DNA of 64,000 nucleotides from SB11 sp964584305 (GCA_964584305.1 CAZOZL010000007.1:62001-126000), one strand, 5' to 3'. Counted from the first letter of the stretch, positions 25,118 to 35,298 are shown. Notes: generated by a model from the letters alone, not told the origin. A program made the numbers and translations.

Positions 25118-26638
25118 GTGAATCACAACAATTACTATTTTCTTCACCACCTTAGCAAGCAACTTAATACCCTGTTGCACAATGCCTTGTTTGTGGAGGG
25201 GTATAGTGCATCAAAGCAAGAGCTATGGCTAATATTTAAGCTAAACACAGGCGATTATTTTCCGCTCAAATTCAATTTTATACAAAAAGATACCGTTCTC
25301 TCATTCCCTGCTGATTATAACGTTCCTAAGCAAAAATTACAGCAATTTAAAATCCTGCAATCACAGCGGGTAAAACAAATTACCCAGCAACCCTACGAGC
25401 GTAGTTTTACTATCGGGTTTGAAAACAACAGCACACTTTTGGTAAAACTATTTGGTAAAAATGGGAATATTATTTTGTTTAGTGGCGAGCAAAACACAGA
25501 AGTATTCCGCAAGCAAATTAAGGCTGATATAGCTCTTAGTTTTAACTCTATATCAAAATACCAAGAGGTAGTGAGTGAACACTCACTTTCGTCTTTACCG
25601 CCTAATGAAATTAGTAAAACCCTTCCTTTTTTTCCAAAAGATGCCATTGAAGCATTAAAAAATAATTCACCACAAAAAGTTTTAGCACAATTAGCCAAAA
25701 GCGAGTTTTATATCTGTAAGTTTAATAATGAGTTACAACTGCGCTTTTTTCCTTCGGGAGAAGAGTTAGGACAATATACCTCTCCAATTGATGTTTTAAA
25801 CGATTTTGCTCGCCTATACTTGGGTAAATTTTTCTTTGAGGATAAAAAACAACGAATACTTCACTCGCTCCATCAAAAAAGGACGAAGCTGGAGAAAGAA
25901 ACAAAATCAAAACGCTTAAAACTAAAAAAGATAGATACCCAAACGCCTTACAAGCATATTGCCGATATTTTGATGGCAAACCTCTATCATATACAAAAGG
26001 GAGAGGCTAAAGCAAGGCTATTAAATTTTTATAACGATACTGAAATAGACATTAAACTAAAAAAAGACCTTAGTCCACAAGAAAACGCTGAAAACTATTA
26101 TAGAAAAGGAAAAAATCAATCCAAAGAAACAGATATATTAAAAAACCATTTGCAAAAAGCTGAAAGCGATTTGGCACAAGTGTTACAACAAATAGAAACC
26201 AGCCAACAAGCAGAAAACAGCAAACAATTACGAGGTTTTGAAAAAGAAAACAAAGAGCAACTGAAACCAAAAAAACCCACGCTTTTCAAGCAGTTTCCCT
26301 TTAATGGGTATATGATTTTGGTAGGCAAAAACTCGCAAAACAATGATTTGCTTACTATGAAACACGCTATAAAAAACGATATTTGGTTGCACGCTCGTGG
26401 TATGGCAGGTTCGCACGTGGTTATAAAAACCAAAGCAGGGCAAACCCTCCCCAATAATGTATTAGAATATGCTGCTTCATTAGCCGCTTATTTCTCAAAA
26501 GGGAAAACTGATAGCCTTTGCCCTGTGATATATACCGAGAAAAAATATGTGCGAAAAATAAAAGGCGCACCCGCAGGGCAAGTAGTGGTAGATAAAGAAA
26601 ACACGCTTTTGGTTGAACCTGCTTTTAGGAAAAAATAG
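25118..26638 (+). CDS. NFACT (RqcH/fibronectin-binding-like) protein
   Basis: This 506-residue protein has the NFACT-N domain (about 5-210), a central coiled coil (about 245-375; long Lys/Glu-rich helices) and the NFACT-R domain with DIWLHARGMAGSHVVI (about 419-434) and YAASLAAYFSKGK. RqcH-type proteins bind stalled 60S/50S ribosomes and recruit tRNA(Ala) to add Ala tails. The key Asp-Arg pair of RqcH seems to be Glu94-Arg95 here. The start is GTG at 25118, since the overlapping ATG hits a stop at once. Confidence 0.8.
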   Translation: MNHNNYYFLHHLSKQLNTLLHNALFVEGYSASKQELWLIFKLNTGDYFPLKFNFIQKDTVLSFPADYNVPKQKLQQFKILQSQRVKQITQQPYERSFTIGFENNSTLLVKLFGKNGNIILFSGEQNTEVFRKQIKADIALSFNSISKYQEVVSEHSLSSLPPNEISKTLPFFPKDAIEALKNNSPQKVLAQLAKSEFYICKFNNELQLRFFPSGEELGQYTSPIDVLNDFARLYLGKFFFEDKKQRILHSLHQKRTKLEKETKSKRLKLKKIDTQTPYKHIADILMANLYHIQKGEAKARLLNFYNDTEIDIKLKKDLSPQENAENYYRKGKNQSKETDILKNHLQKAESDLAQVLQQIETSQQAENSKQLRGFEKENKEQLKPKKPTLFKQFPFNGYMILVGKNSQNNDLLTMKHAIKNDIWLHARGMAGSHVVIKTKAGQTLPNNVLEYAASLAAYFSKGKTDSLCPVIYTEKKYVRKIKGAPAGQVVVDKENTLLVEPAFRKK

Positions 26639-26728
26639 TTAAACCTCATTTTCTTAGTCTTGCATATTTTACCGATTCTTTAACTCACTCGAATGATACG
26701 AGCAGGCAATTTTCAAAAATTATGTAAA

Positions 26729-26773
26729 CAGATTGCCACGCCTATCCTAAGAAGCCTATCTCGCAATGACGGC
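26729..26773 (-). repeat. Fragment of composite repeat, part B (minus strand)
   Basis: Reads, on the minus strand, GTCATTGCGAG followed by GCTTCTTAGGA and GTGGCAATCTG, as in part B at 5394-5470. It lies between converging genes. Confidence 0.7.
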
Positions 26774-26852
26774 ATTTAACACTACTTAGGCACGAACAGA
26801 GGCTGGGAGGCGATGGTTCTTCCTCTTGCTACGGTCTTGATTTGTTGTTCTA

Positions 26853-29800
26853 TTAATAGCCTTCATCGTATTCACTATTGTATTTTTCAAAGGCTTGTTG
26901 TAACATAGCTTTTTTAAGCATTATAGAGAATTGTTTTTCTATTGATATGGTTTTGTTTACCTTGTTTGATGAGCTTGTTGAGAAAAACTGTGTAGCTGTA
27001 TTTACCTCTTTTTTATTTTCGGGTTGCAAGCCCACCATAGCAAGTTTCCAAATTTTACTGTCTTCCATTTTGTATTTATATAAATACACATAGCCTTTTT
27101 TGCCTGCAAATTCTACAAGTCGTGTACTTACTATGGTAATGGTATCCAATTTATCATAACGCCCGCCTACCCCTCCTTTAATCATTGCAAGCGTCATTGA
27201 GTCCTGATTTTTGTATTTTTCAGGGTATAAATTTAGTTTTTCTTCATCTTCAAGGGCTTCGTATAGTGGCGCACGCCAGCTTTGGTGTTTTGCCACCTCT
27301 TTCCACAATGTATCGGGTATTTGGTGGTTTGCTTTCATTAGTTTTAAAGCTATTGATACCCGTAGTTTATCATCTTGATATTTTAAAAGTTTATCAAAAA
27401 ATGTGCTTATATTTTTTTCATTATAAAAAGGAATAAGCACGGTAGCCAAGTCTTCTAAATAGCTGCTACTGTTATTAGAATATCTATTACCGTACCTACT
27501 GTAAGAGTTATAGCTATTATCATCGTCATCGTCTTCAACTTTATTAGCCTTTTTGCGTTTCAGCTCATTTTTTGCCTCAATTTTCAGGGTAGATAAAAAA
27601 CTTTTGTAGGTATTAACGTCTATTGCAGCACTATCTACCAAAGTAGCCAAAACGCTCACCATTTTTTTACGGTATTCTTCTAACAAAAATAGCCCAAATA
27701 GGTCTGGGAACAACGTGGCTGATAACTTCAAACTATCCTCCATTCGCCAAAACAGTGAGTTTATTTGATATTTTTTACCTAATGGGGTTTCATCAAGCAA
27801 TAGTTCTTTAAAGGTATCGTATGATTCGGCTGTTTCTATATTTAACAATGTTTTTAGCGCGGCTAACTGGAAGGTGCTAGTATCACCTGCTTTATAAAAC
27901 AGTGCGCTTAAATATTTTATGTTTTCGGGTGTTTCAATATTCCACATCTCTTTAATAAGGTCTGTTTTATACTCAAAATAGTCTTCATTTTCAGGCTGTA
28001 GTGTATCAATAACTGCTGTCCATATTTTAAAATCTTTCTCTTTTACCCATACAGCGTTCAATGATTTGTATGCTTCGGCGTGGGTGGCACTATCGCCATT
28101 TACCAAATCGTTTACTATAAGGTTTACATTACTACTAAACATACTTTCGCCAATAACGGTGTCTTTGGGGGTAAATGTTTCGTAAAACTTGGTTATAAAT
28201 TCGCCTGCTCCTTTTTTATAATCATAGGCACTATATAACTCATAAGAGACGGCATTGCGCAACATTTTACGTTTTTTAACAGCAAATGTGCAGCCTGTAT
28301 CCATATAGTCAATATCGGCTACGGTGAAGCCATTTTTTTTGTACATTTTCTTATTTAAAATAATTAATGTACTGTCTTCATTAATACCCTCAAAAAAGCC
28401 TTCCCAATAGCGGGCACTATCTTTAAAACGTTTGTATAAACCATGGCGGGTGTATGAAACAGAAACGGTGGAATATGATTTTGGATTTTCAATAAACACT
28501 TTGGTTTCTTTTAAAGTGCGGTAGGGTTTGTCTTTTGTTTTGTAGCGACTTAATTTTCTGATTAAACTTTCTAACGCATTTTTTTGTGAAGTGGTCATTA
28601 CTGTAAAGTGCAATAAAGTATCGTCATATTCTTCATAAGTAACTTTCGGTTCAGGACTAAACGTGAGCGATTGTACAAATTTATCGGCATTTGAACTATC
28701 GGTTTTATATTTAGCTGATAATATATATAGATACCCTTTGTGTAATAGATAGCGCACTTGCATATTGTAGTCTTCATCTACATGGTAGCGGGCATCCATT
28801 ATTTGATAATCTTCTTTTTTGGTAAATTTTCGTCCTATCTCATCATAAAATTTTTTCTCACTAAAATCAAACATGGCTTTCTCTAACAGGAGAGAATCGG
28901 GGATGAGAGTACTGCTTGAAAGGTAAAGGTTAGATTTTATGATACTATATATATTGTTGGTATTAAAATCTACTGCCGTAAACGGGTGAGGGTTGAAAAT
29001 AGAGAGTAGAGATGTATCACCATAATATAGTGGTGAGTGTGGCATTAATGCCGAGAAAGTACTATCGGGCGATGAGAATAATTGCCAGTTAGTTGCCTTT
29101 GGTGTTTTAAGTTTTATTGATTTAAAGAATTTAGCAGCTTCTTTAGTTTTGGCAAACTCTCCCGTACCTCCTAATTTAAATACAAAAATTTCTTCGAGGG
29201 TTATCAGTATTTCGTATCGTTGTATATCTCCTTTTCTTGTTCTTGTGGTAATGCTGTACCCATCAAACCCTTGTATATTAATTTTTTCTTGGCTTAAAAT
29301 TTTACCTGGAATATTTTCGTATAATAAGCTATCAACACTTTTTAGTACATATTCGGCACTGTGGTTTAGTTCACTGGCAAAGGTTTTGATACGGGTAATG
29401 GTATAGTAAGCACCATTTGCCATATCAGGGTGAAAATAACTTCGTGTTGCCCCTGCGCCTATCAGCTCATACATCTTACCTGGTAGGTTTACCTCAAAAT
29501 AATTATCAAAAGGTTTTTCTGTATCAAAGTCTTTTTGAATAACAATATTATCTATTTTTCTTTTTTGTTTAGTGGCACGCTCGCCTTGCTGCATGGCTCT
29601 TAGCGTATAGCCTTTTTTGCGCAACATTTCTATTACCCCTTTTTCGCCTGGTAAGTGTGCCGCACCCATACCTGAAAAAAGGCGTAGTTTAGCTGTTTTC
29701 ATAATGCTATCCATGCGGTTTGCCATGGCTTGGTTGCGGCGGTATAGCATATGCTCTAAATATCCAGGGGTTCCATCAACAATGTTTAGTGAGTCTATTG

Positions 29801-30449
29801 CATCCAAATCACCTCTTCTATACGCATCTTCAAGGGCTTCGCCATACCCCATCTCATCCTCATCGTAATAGGTGCGGCGTTTTTTCTTGTATTTACGCTC
29901 TTCTCTTTGCGCACGCTCCGCATCTTCAAGATTTAGCATCACCTCGCTCATTAGCTCTAAACCAGCAGTTTTCTTTTTTAACTTTTTAGCTGTTTGAAAA
30001 ATGTATAAATCTAAATAGGTATCCTCCTCAAAATTACCCGAATAGCCTTGACTGCGAAATAGGTAGTAGTTTATAAGGCTTGGGTCTTTTCTTAAAGCAG
30101 ATTTAACAGCATCTTTGCGTTGTTCCTCCTTGTTTTTTTTCCTACCTCTTCCATAATAGCCACCCCCACCTTGCCAAAAAGCATAGGGATCGTAGGCAAG
30201 CATATCATCTACCCAAGTTTCAGGATGCAACTCCAATGCTACCATATCAATATTTTTTAGGGCTATAAAGAAAGAATCGCCTAAGTGAAAGGCTAATTTA
30301 CTACTAACGTGCATAGTACCATACAGGTACGAGGGTTTATCCAACCCATTGCCCGATATTTCCCAAAGCAAACTTTGATATTTTTTTTGAGCTGATAAAG
30401 AATAAGTGATTGAGAATAGGATAAGAAGTAGCCAAAGGTATTTTTTCAT
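26853..30449 (-). CDS. Large TraB/GumN-domain secreted protein
   Basis: This 1198-residue protein begins with a signal peptide (about 1-20, SAQ). Residues ~25-295 form a TraB/GumN-type domain: KPSYLYGTMHVSS at the start, RNQAMANRM and GMGAAHLPGEKGVIEML at the end. Some relatives of this fold are metal-dependent proteases (TIKI/TraB), but activity here is not shown. The remaining ~900 residues have no motif I recognise; an acidic-Ser/Tyr linker with DDDDD lies near residue 980. It is far longer than ordinary TraB proteins (~300 aa). It is probably periplasmic. A TACATTTG box at 30532-30539 may drive it. Confidence 0.8.
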   Translation of the reverse strand: MKKYLWLLLILFSITYSLSAQKKYQSLLWEISGNGLDKPSYLYGTMHVSSKLAFHLGDSFFIALKNIDMVALELHPETWVDDMLAYDPYAFWQGGGGYYGRGRKKNKEEQRKDAVKSALRKDPSLINYYLFRSQGYSGNFEEDTYLDLYIFQTAKKLKKKTAGLELMSEVMLNLEDAERAQREERKYKKKRRTYYDEDEMGYGEALEDAYRRGDLDAIDSLNIVDGTPGYLEHMLYRRNQAMANRMDSIMKTAKLRLFSGMGAAHLPGEKGVIEMLRKKGYTLRAMQQGERATKQKRKIDNIVIQKDFDTEKPFDNYFEVNLPGKMYELIGAGATRSYFHPDMANGAYYTITRIKTFASELNHSAEYVLKSVDSLLYENIPGKILSQEKINIQGFDGYSITTRTRKGDIQRYEILITLEEIFVFKLGGTGEFAKTKEAAKFFKSIKLKTPKATNWQLFSSPDSTFSALMPHSPLYYGDTSLLSIFNPHPFTAVDFNTNNIYSIIKSNLYLSSSTLIPDSLLLEKAMFDFSEKKFYDEIGRKFTKKEDYQIMDARYHVDEDYNMQVRYLLHKGYLYILSAKYKTDSSNADKFVQSLTFSPEPKVTYEEYDDTLLHFTVMTTSQKNALESLIRKLSRYKTKDKPYRTLKETKVFIENPKSYSTVSVSYTRHGLYKRFKDSARYWEGFFEGINEDSTLIILNKKMYKKNGFTVADIDYMDTGCTFAVKKRKMLRNAVSYELYSAYDYKKGAGEFITKFYETFTPKDTVIGESMFSSNVNLIVNDLVNGDSATHAEAYKSLNAVWVKEKDFKIWTAVIDTLQPENEDYFEYKTDLIKEMWNIETPENIKYLSALFYKAGDTSTFQLAALKTLLNIETAESYDTFKELLLDETPLGKKYQINSLFWRMEDSLKLSATLFPDLFGLFLLEEYRKKMVSVLATLVDSAAIDVNTYKSFLSTLKIEAKNELKRKKANKVEDDDDDNSYNSYSRYGNRYSNNSSSYLEDLATVLIPFYNEKNISTFFDKLLKYQDDKLRVSIALKLMKANHQIPDTLWKEVAKHQSWRAPLYEALEDEEKLNLYPEKYKNQDSMTLAMIKGGVGGRYDKLDTITIVSTRLVEFAGKKGYVYLYKYKMEDSKIWKLAMVGLQPENKKEVNTATQFFSTSSSNKVNKTISIEKQFSIMLKKAMLQQAFEKYNSEYDEGY

Positions 30450-30531
30450 GGTAGGTAGAATAGCGTTAAACTATTTTAATAAAACGTGTAAAATAGCTAA
30501 TTAGTTTAAATTATCAATTATAGAGTTTGCC

Positions 30532-30539
30532 CAAATGTA
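30532..30539 (-). promoter_or_regulatory. Possible -7 box (TACATTTG) for the TraB/GumN gene
   Basis: TAnnTTTG match on the minus strand, 83 bp before the ATG at 30449. A poly-A/T tract lies just upstream (30550-30573). Confidence 0.4.
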
Positions 30540-30601
30540 TGAATTCACTGAAAAAGTTTTTTTAAAAAAAAAAAAAGATAGTAGAGGCAAGAAAATGCGA
30601 T

Positions 30602-31096
30602 TTACAACTCATCTCTTTCAGCAACTTTTAGTTTAATGTGGTTTAGCAATACGTAACAACTGCGGTGCAGCATATTAAAAACATTTTCAAACCCTTTTTG
30701 CCCACCGTAATAGGGGTCGGGTACATCCATATCGTTTTCATTCCGCTCTAAGTCAAACTCTCGCATCATAATTACTTGGGCACGATAGTCGTCGTGTATT
30801 GGTCGTTCAGCCATAATGTTTTCATAATTTTCATTATCCATTGCTACTATGTAATGAAAGTCATAAAAATCGCCAAAACTAAGTTGACGAGATTTGTGTG
30901 TAAGTATAATGCCCTTTTGCTGCGCCACTTCCATCATTCTTGAATCAGGCAAACTACCTGCATGGATACGAGATGTTCCTGCCGAATCAACAAACACTTT
31001 GTTTGATAAGCCTTCTTTTTGCACCATGTGCTTAAAAATGCCTTCGGCCATTGGCGAGCGGCATATATTACCTAAGCATACAAAAAGTATTTTCAT
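30602..31096 (-). CDS. Low-molecular-weight protein-tyrosine phosphatase
   Basis: This 164-residue protein has the CX5R active loop CLGNICRS (Cys7, Arg13) and the general-acid motif DVPDPYYG (about 122-129), in the right order and length for LMW-PTP. It dephosphorylates phosphotyrosine or related phosphates in the cytoplasm; Bacteroidota and other bacteria use such enzymes with polysaccharide or stress genes, but none are next to this gene. A TATTTTTG box lies 24 bp before the ATG. Confidence 0.93.
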   Translation of the reverse strand: MKILFVCLGNICRSPMAEGIFKHMVQKEGLSNKVFVDSAGTSRIHAGSLPDSRMMEVAQQKGIILTHKSRQLSFGDFYDFHYIVAMDNENYENIMAERPIHDDYRAQVIMMREFDLERNENDMDVPDPYYGGQKGFENVFNMLHRSCYVLLNHIKLKVAERDEL

Positions 31097-31119
31097 TATT
31101 AGAGTATTGATGTGTGTGG

Positions 31120-31127
31120 CAAAAATA
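31120..31127 (-). promoter_or_regulatory. Probable -7 promoter box (TATTTTTG)
   Basis: TAnnTTTG match on the minus strand, upstream of the phosphatase ATG at 31096. Confidence 0.6.
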
Positions 31128-31236
31128 GGATTTACTACCGTTTATGTTTTTAACTATACGGTAATAAAGTTGCAATAGAATATTTTTTTATTAGTTGTTA
31201 GTTAGTGGCTACCCTATTAGGTATGAAATGTCCATT

Positions 31237-31291
31237 CTATACATAAAGTTTTTGTAAAGGTTATGAATTGCGGCAGGTTTCAACCTACTGC
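31237..31291 (+). repeat. Dispersed hairpin repeat shared with 62751-62806
   Basis: CTATACATAAAGTTTTTG, then AAGGTTAT, AATTG and GGCAGGTTTCAACCTACTG. The other copy has the perfect GCAGGTT/AACCTGC hairpin; here one base differs. Confidence 0.8.
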
Positions 31292-31293
31292 AA

Positions 31294-31400
31294 ATCCCTA
31301 CCAATGTATTCCAGTTTTTACCGGTATCACAATTTAGCTTCCCTTTAAGGGGAAGGGTGCTTATATGGTAGTGCTAATAGTTGATTTAGAATGAGTTACC
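31294..31400 (+). repeat. Part-A copy of composite repeat
   Basis: CCCTACCAATGTATT, CAGTTTTTACC, the palindrome-like CTTCCCTTTAAGGGGAAG and GTGCTAATAGTTGATTTAGA, as at 5238-5929. Confidence 0.8.
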
Positions 31401-31552
31401 ATACTGACGGGTTTTACATAACCGTTGAATTATAGTCTTTTACATTCGCAGGAATGACGGAATGATAACTCTATAAAATAGAGAGTTGAAACTAAAGAAG
31501 TATATCAAAGTTTACAGTACTCTGTATAGAAAATGGATAAGGAATATTGTTT

Positions 31553-32107
31553 TTAAGCCTCAACAGGCACAGGTTTTAATTGCGGTATTTTATATTGCGC
31601 TAAGGCAAATGCGCCGAACAATATTGCATTATAAAACAAATCAGACCAAAGTGTGTTTGATGCAAATGATGTAGCACTTGGCAACCATTGGTTTGCAGCA
31701 AATGGCAATGCCGCAGCATAGCAAGTAATTAATCCTGTAAAATTATTGGCATACATATTAAAAGGATCCACCGCCCAGCTACCAAAGTTGGTAATAATAA
31801 AAAACAATACCGAACCTATAATAGAGGCGGTAAGTATATTTAATACTTTAACTTTTTTAATCATAGTACCCAAAAGCACTACCAATGCAATAGCACCATA
31901 GGTAAAGAAAAACATTTGATGGAAGGGTAAGAATAAATCACTAATTACCATAGTAAGCAAAGGCACTAAAAAAGCTAACTTCTTATCTTTAATATATACT
32001 CCAGCAAATAGTGCCGCCGCCAAAACAGGGGTAAAATTGGGCCAGTGTGGCACTAAACGTGAAATAACTCCTACAACAATTAAACTCAATATGGTGGCAA
32101 AACGCAT
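31553..32107 (-). CDS. DUF6580 membrane protein (ECF-transporter S-like)
   Basis: This 184-residue inner-membrane protein has five to six hydrophobic helices and the conserved start of DUF6580 (SRLVPHWPNFTPVLAAALFAG, read in parts). Proteins of this group look like S components of energy-coupling vitamin importers, and relatives are often found near cobalamin functions; neither is shown here. No T or A component lies nearby. Lone gene between two gaps. Confidence 0.8.
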   Translation of the reverse strand: MRFATILSLIVVGVISRLVPHWPNFTPVLAAALFAGVYIKDKKLAFLVPLLTMVISDLFLPFHQMFFFTYGAIALVVLLGTMIKKVKVLNILTASIIGSVLFFIITNFGSWAVDPFNMYANNFTGLITCYAAALPFAANQWLPSATSFASNTLWSDLFYNAILFGAFALAQYKIPQLKPVPVEA

Positions 32108-32302
32108 TTCTTTTCTTGTTTTTTTACTTGTGCGAAATTAAACTTATTTCTTAATAAAGCTATAAATAGTGTGATAGTTCAATTAAGAATAAACACACCG
32201 TTTACATTAATGAAAGTTAAAAATTAATACTACCAGCATATTACTTTATCGTTATATACATTGTTTTAACCGATATTGTATAGTTTCTTTGATGAGAACT
32301 TC

Positions 32303-32310
32303 TATTTTTG
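32303..32310 (+). promoter_or_regulatory. Probable -7 promoter box (TATTTTTG)
   Basis: TAnnTTTG match 31 bp before the ATG of the M16 gene. The TTG inside it (32308) could be mistaken for a start codon. Confidence 0.6.
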
Positions 32311-32340
32311 AAACCTGAAAACTACAAATACTGTATTTAT

Positions 32341-35244
32341 ATGAAAAAAGTAAAACTACTGTTTCTGTTTCTTTTTGCTGCATCGCTTACTGTTAGCGCG
32401 CAAGCACCTGAAGGTTGGAAACTAATTAACAAGTACACACCTGCAGAGGGTGAATTAAGCATTGCCTACGAAAAATGGGTAATGCCCAATGGGCTAACCG
32501 TTATTTTACACGAAGACCATAGTGATCCTATCGTTCATGTTGAGGTTACTTACAAAGTAGGTTCCAATCGTGAAAGTATGGGTAAATCTGGTTTTGCACA
32601 CTTTTTTGAGCACATGATGTTTCAAGGCTCGAAAAATGTGGGGGATGAGAAGCACTTTAAAATAGTGCAAGGTGCAGGTGGGCAAATGAATGGTACTACC
32701 AATAGCGACCGTACTAACTATTTTGAAACCTTGCCCAGTAATATGCTTGAAACAGCTCTTTGGTTAGAATCAGACCGTATGGGTTTTTTATTAGATAGTG
32801 TAACCACAAAGAAATTTGAGGTACAACGTAAAACGGTTAAAAACGAGAAATCACAAAATATAGAAAACCAACCTTATGCCTTAGCTTTTGTTGAGAAAAT
32901 GGGCGAGGCTCTTTACCCACAAGGGCATCCATATAGCTGGCCAGTTATTGGGTATGTGGAGGATTTGAATAGTGTAACGGTAAAAGACTTAAAGAATTTT
33001 TTCTTACGCTGGTATGGTCCAAACAATGCTATATTAACCTTATCAGGAGATTTAACGCCTGCGGAAGCATTTCCTTTGGTTGAAAAATACTTTGCCCCAA
33101 TTAAAAAAGGGAAAGTAGTACAAAAAATGCGAGTGGATAAAGTGATATTAAGTTCTGAGAAACACACTACATATCCTGATAATATATACTTCCCATTAGA
33201 GTTGGTAGTTTACCCTACTGTACCTAATTATGATAGAGATGAGGCAGCATTGGATATTTTAGCAGAGATATTTGGAGGAAACAAAAACTCGCCACTATAT
33301 AAAAACTTTGTTAAAACTGAAAAAGCTGTTCGAGCGACTTCAAGTCATCCTTGTAGAGAATTGAGCGGCGAATTTACTATACAAATTCTCTACTCTCCAA
33401 AATACACCCAAAAAGAGATGGAAGACTTATTAAAGAAAACTATTAATGAGTTTGACCCATCACAAATAAACGATGACCAGTTAGTTGCCGCAAAAACAAA
33501 TATGGAGGCTAATTTTACCCGTATATTAGAAAGTATTCAAGGTAAATCATCTACACTTACACAATGGTCTATGTTGTTGGGCAATCGTCCATATAACCTA
33601 AAAAATGAGTTAACGCGTTATAATAAAGTAACGAAAGCCGATGTTATTCGTGTGTTTAATAAATACATTAAAACACGTAATGCTTGCTATGTACACGTAG
33701 TACGCCGCAATCCTAAATTAAAGGATTCATCATTTAGCCACAATCCATACCCTGGTTTTGTTGATGAAGCTAATGAAAAACAATATAAAGGCTTAACCTA
33801 TGTACCCGTTACTGGCGAAACTTTTGATAGAAGCAAACAACCCGTTGCTGGTCCAACAAAACCTGCTACTGTGCCTGATTTTTATGAAACTAAACTGGCA
33901 AATGGTATTAAAATATTAGGAACTAAAACCACTGAAGTACCTGCGATAGATTTAATTATCAGAATTAAGGGTGGACATCAGCTACAAGCGTTTAACCCTA
34001 AAAAAATAGGTTTAGCGAGTCTTACAGCACAAATGATGAATGAGGGTACTACCACAAAAACACCCGAAGAGATATCAATGACATTAGATAAGTTAGGTGC
34101 TTCTATTTTTGTTTCGGGCGGTAGAGATGCTACTACAATATTTGTTTCATCATTAGCTAAGAATATTGATGGAACATTAGCTATTTTGGAAGACATTTTA
34201 TACAATCCACGTTTTGATAAGAAAGACTTTAAACGTATAAAAAATCAAGCCATTGAAAGTTTTTATACTGAGGAAAAAAATGCTTCATTAACTGCCAGCA
34301 AAGCATTTAATAAACTTATATATGGCGAAAGCCATATTTTTGGAGCAAGCTCTAACGGAACTAATAAAACCCTTAAAAATATAGACCTTGATGATATTAG
34401 AGAGTTTTATAAAAAATATTACTCTGCTGGTTTAACAACAATAACCGTAGTAGGAAATACTACTGAAGGTGAGATACTTCCTAAATTAGCCTTTCTTAAC
34501 AAATGGGAGAATAAGAAAGTAGTACTACCAAAACTTACTTTTAAACATACACCCAAAAAAGGTATTTATGTAATAGATAAAGTAGCTGCACCACAATCGC
34601 AAATACGTATGGGCTATCTAAATAAAAAATACGACCACAACGGCGAGTTTTTTAAAGACCAAGTAGCCAACTTTCCATTAGGAGGCAACTTTAATAGCCG
34701 CATCAACCTAAACCTTCGTGAGGATAAAGGTTGGACGTATGGAGCGCGTACAGGTGTTAGTGGTAATGAATACTCTGGTGTTTTTGCATTTGGTGCGGGT
34801 ATAAAAACACGTGCTACCGATAGTGCATTGCGTGAAGTAATTAGTGAATTTGAGAAATACCAAAAAGACGGTATTACAGCCGAAGAACTTGAATATACTA
34901 AAAAAGCAATTCGTCAAGGCGATGTATTAAACTACCAAACTTCTTTTCAGAAAGCAGCTTTCTTAAACCGTATCGAGCGTTTCAACCTGCCCAAAGACTT
35001 TGTTGCTGAGCAAACTAAAGTACTTAACGGACTTACCGAAGCCGAAATTGATGCTATTGCAAGACAACTTATTGATATGGATAAGATGATTATTGTAGTA
35101 GTAGGCGACAAGGAACTTATAGCAAGTGGCTTGAAAAAATTAGGATGGGGAAAACTAAGAACCGTTGATCCTGATAGAATTAAAGTGAGAAAAGTAGAAA
35201 AGACTAAAACCCGTTCTGTAGAAACGGAATCAGAGGTGAGATAA
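32341..35244 (+). CDS. M16 family metalloprotease (two-domain)
   Basis: This 967-residue protein has a signal peptide (about 1-20, VSAQ) and two M16 halves. The first carries the inverted zinc motif HFFEH (His87, Glu90, His91). The second has the Arg/Tyr pair in NLREDKGWTYGA (about 797-807), which in this family helps to shape the active site of the first half. M16 enzymes cleave peptides in the periplasm or at the surface. An upstream TTG at 32308 sits in a promoter box and is not used as start. A terminator follows. Confidence 0.9.
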   Translation: MKKVKLLFLFLFAASLTVSAQAPEGWKLINKYTPAEGELSIAYEKWVMPNGLTVILHEDHSDPIVHVEVTYKVGSNRESMGKSGFAHFFEHMMFQGSKNVGDEKHFKIVQGAGGQMNGTTNSDRTNYFETLPSNMLETALWLESDRMGFLLDSVTTKKFEVQRKTVKNEKSQNIENQPYALAFVEKMGEALYPQGHPYSWPVIGYVEDLNSVTVKDLKNFFLRWYGPNNAILTLSGDLTPAEAFPLVEKYFAPIKKGKVVQKMRVDKVILSSEKHTTYPDNIYFPLELVVYPTVPNYDRDEAALDILAEIFGGNKNSPLYKNFVKTEKAVRATSSHPCRELSGEFTIQILYSPKYTQKEMEDLLKKTINEFDPSQINDDQLVAAKTNMEANFTRILESIQGKSSTLTQWSMLLGNRPYNLKNELTRYNKVTKADVIRVFNKYIKTRNACYVHVVRRNPKLKDSSFSHNPYPGFVDEANEKQYKGLTYVPVTGETFDRSKQPVAGPTKPATVPDFYETKLANGIKILGTKTTEVPAIDLIIRIKGGHQLQAFNPKKIGLASLTAQMMNEGTTTKTPEEISMTLDKLGASIFVSGGRDATTIFVSSLAKNIDGTLAILEDILYNPRFDKKDFKRIKNQAIESFYTEEKNASLTASKAFNKLIYGESHIFGASSNGTNKTLKNIDLDDIREFYKKYYSAGLTTITVVGNTTEGEILPKLAFLNKWENKKVVLPKLTFKHTPKKGIYVIDKVAAPQSQIRMGYLNKKYDHNGEFFKDQVANFPLGGNFNSRINLNLREDKGWTYGARTGVSGNEYSGVFAFGAGIKTRATDSALREVISEFEKYQKDGITAEELEYTKKAIRQGDVLNYQTSFQKAAFLNRIERFNLPKDFVAEQTKVLNGLTEAEIDAIARQLIDMDKMIIVVVGDKELIASGLKKLGWGKLRTVDPDRIKVRKVEKTKTRSVETESEVR

Positions 35245-35270
35245 TATTTATTTTTTTAATAAATTTAAGA

Positions 35271-35298
35271 AAACCCTGCCATTAGGCAGGGTTTTTTT
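35271..35298 (+). terminator. Rho-independent terminator
   Basis: CCCTGCC / GGCAGGG with an ATTA loop and seven T, 29 bp after the M16 stop codon. Confidence 0.9.

Larger units (their letters stand above)
31097..31552. other. Gene-free 456-bp region with two repeats
   Basis: Contains the phosphatase promoter box, a repeat shared with 62751-62806 (31237-31291) and a part-A copy of the composite repeat (31294-31400). I see no gene. Confidence 0.7.

Noticed and set aside
30549..30573. Poly-T/poly-A tract as terminator
   Set aside because: It has no GC stem; it is a simple homopolymer tract.
32108..32340. A riboswitch before the DUF6580 or M16 gene
   Set aside because: I looked for cobalamin and thiamine riboswitch core motifs and saw none.
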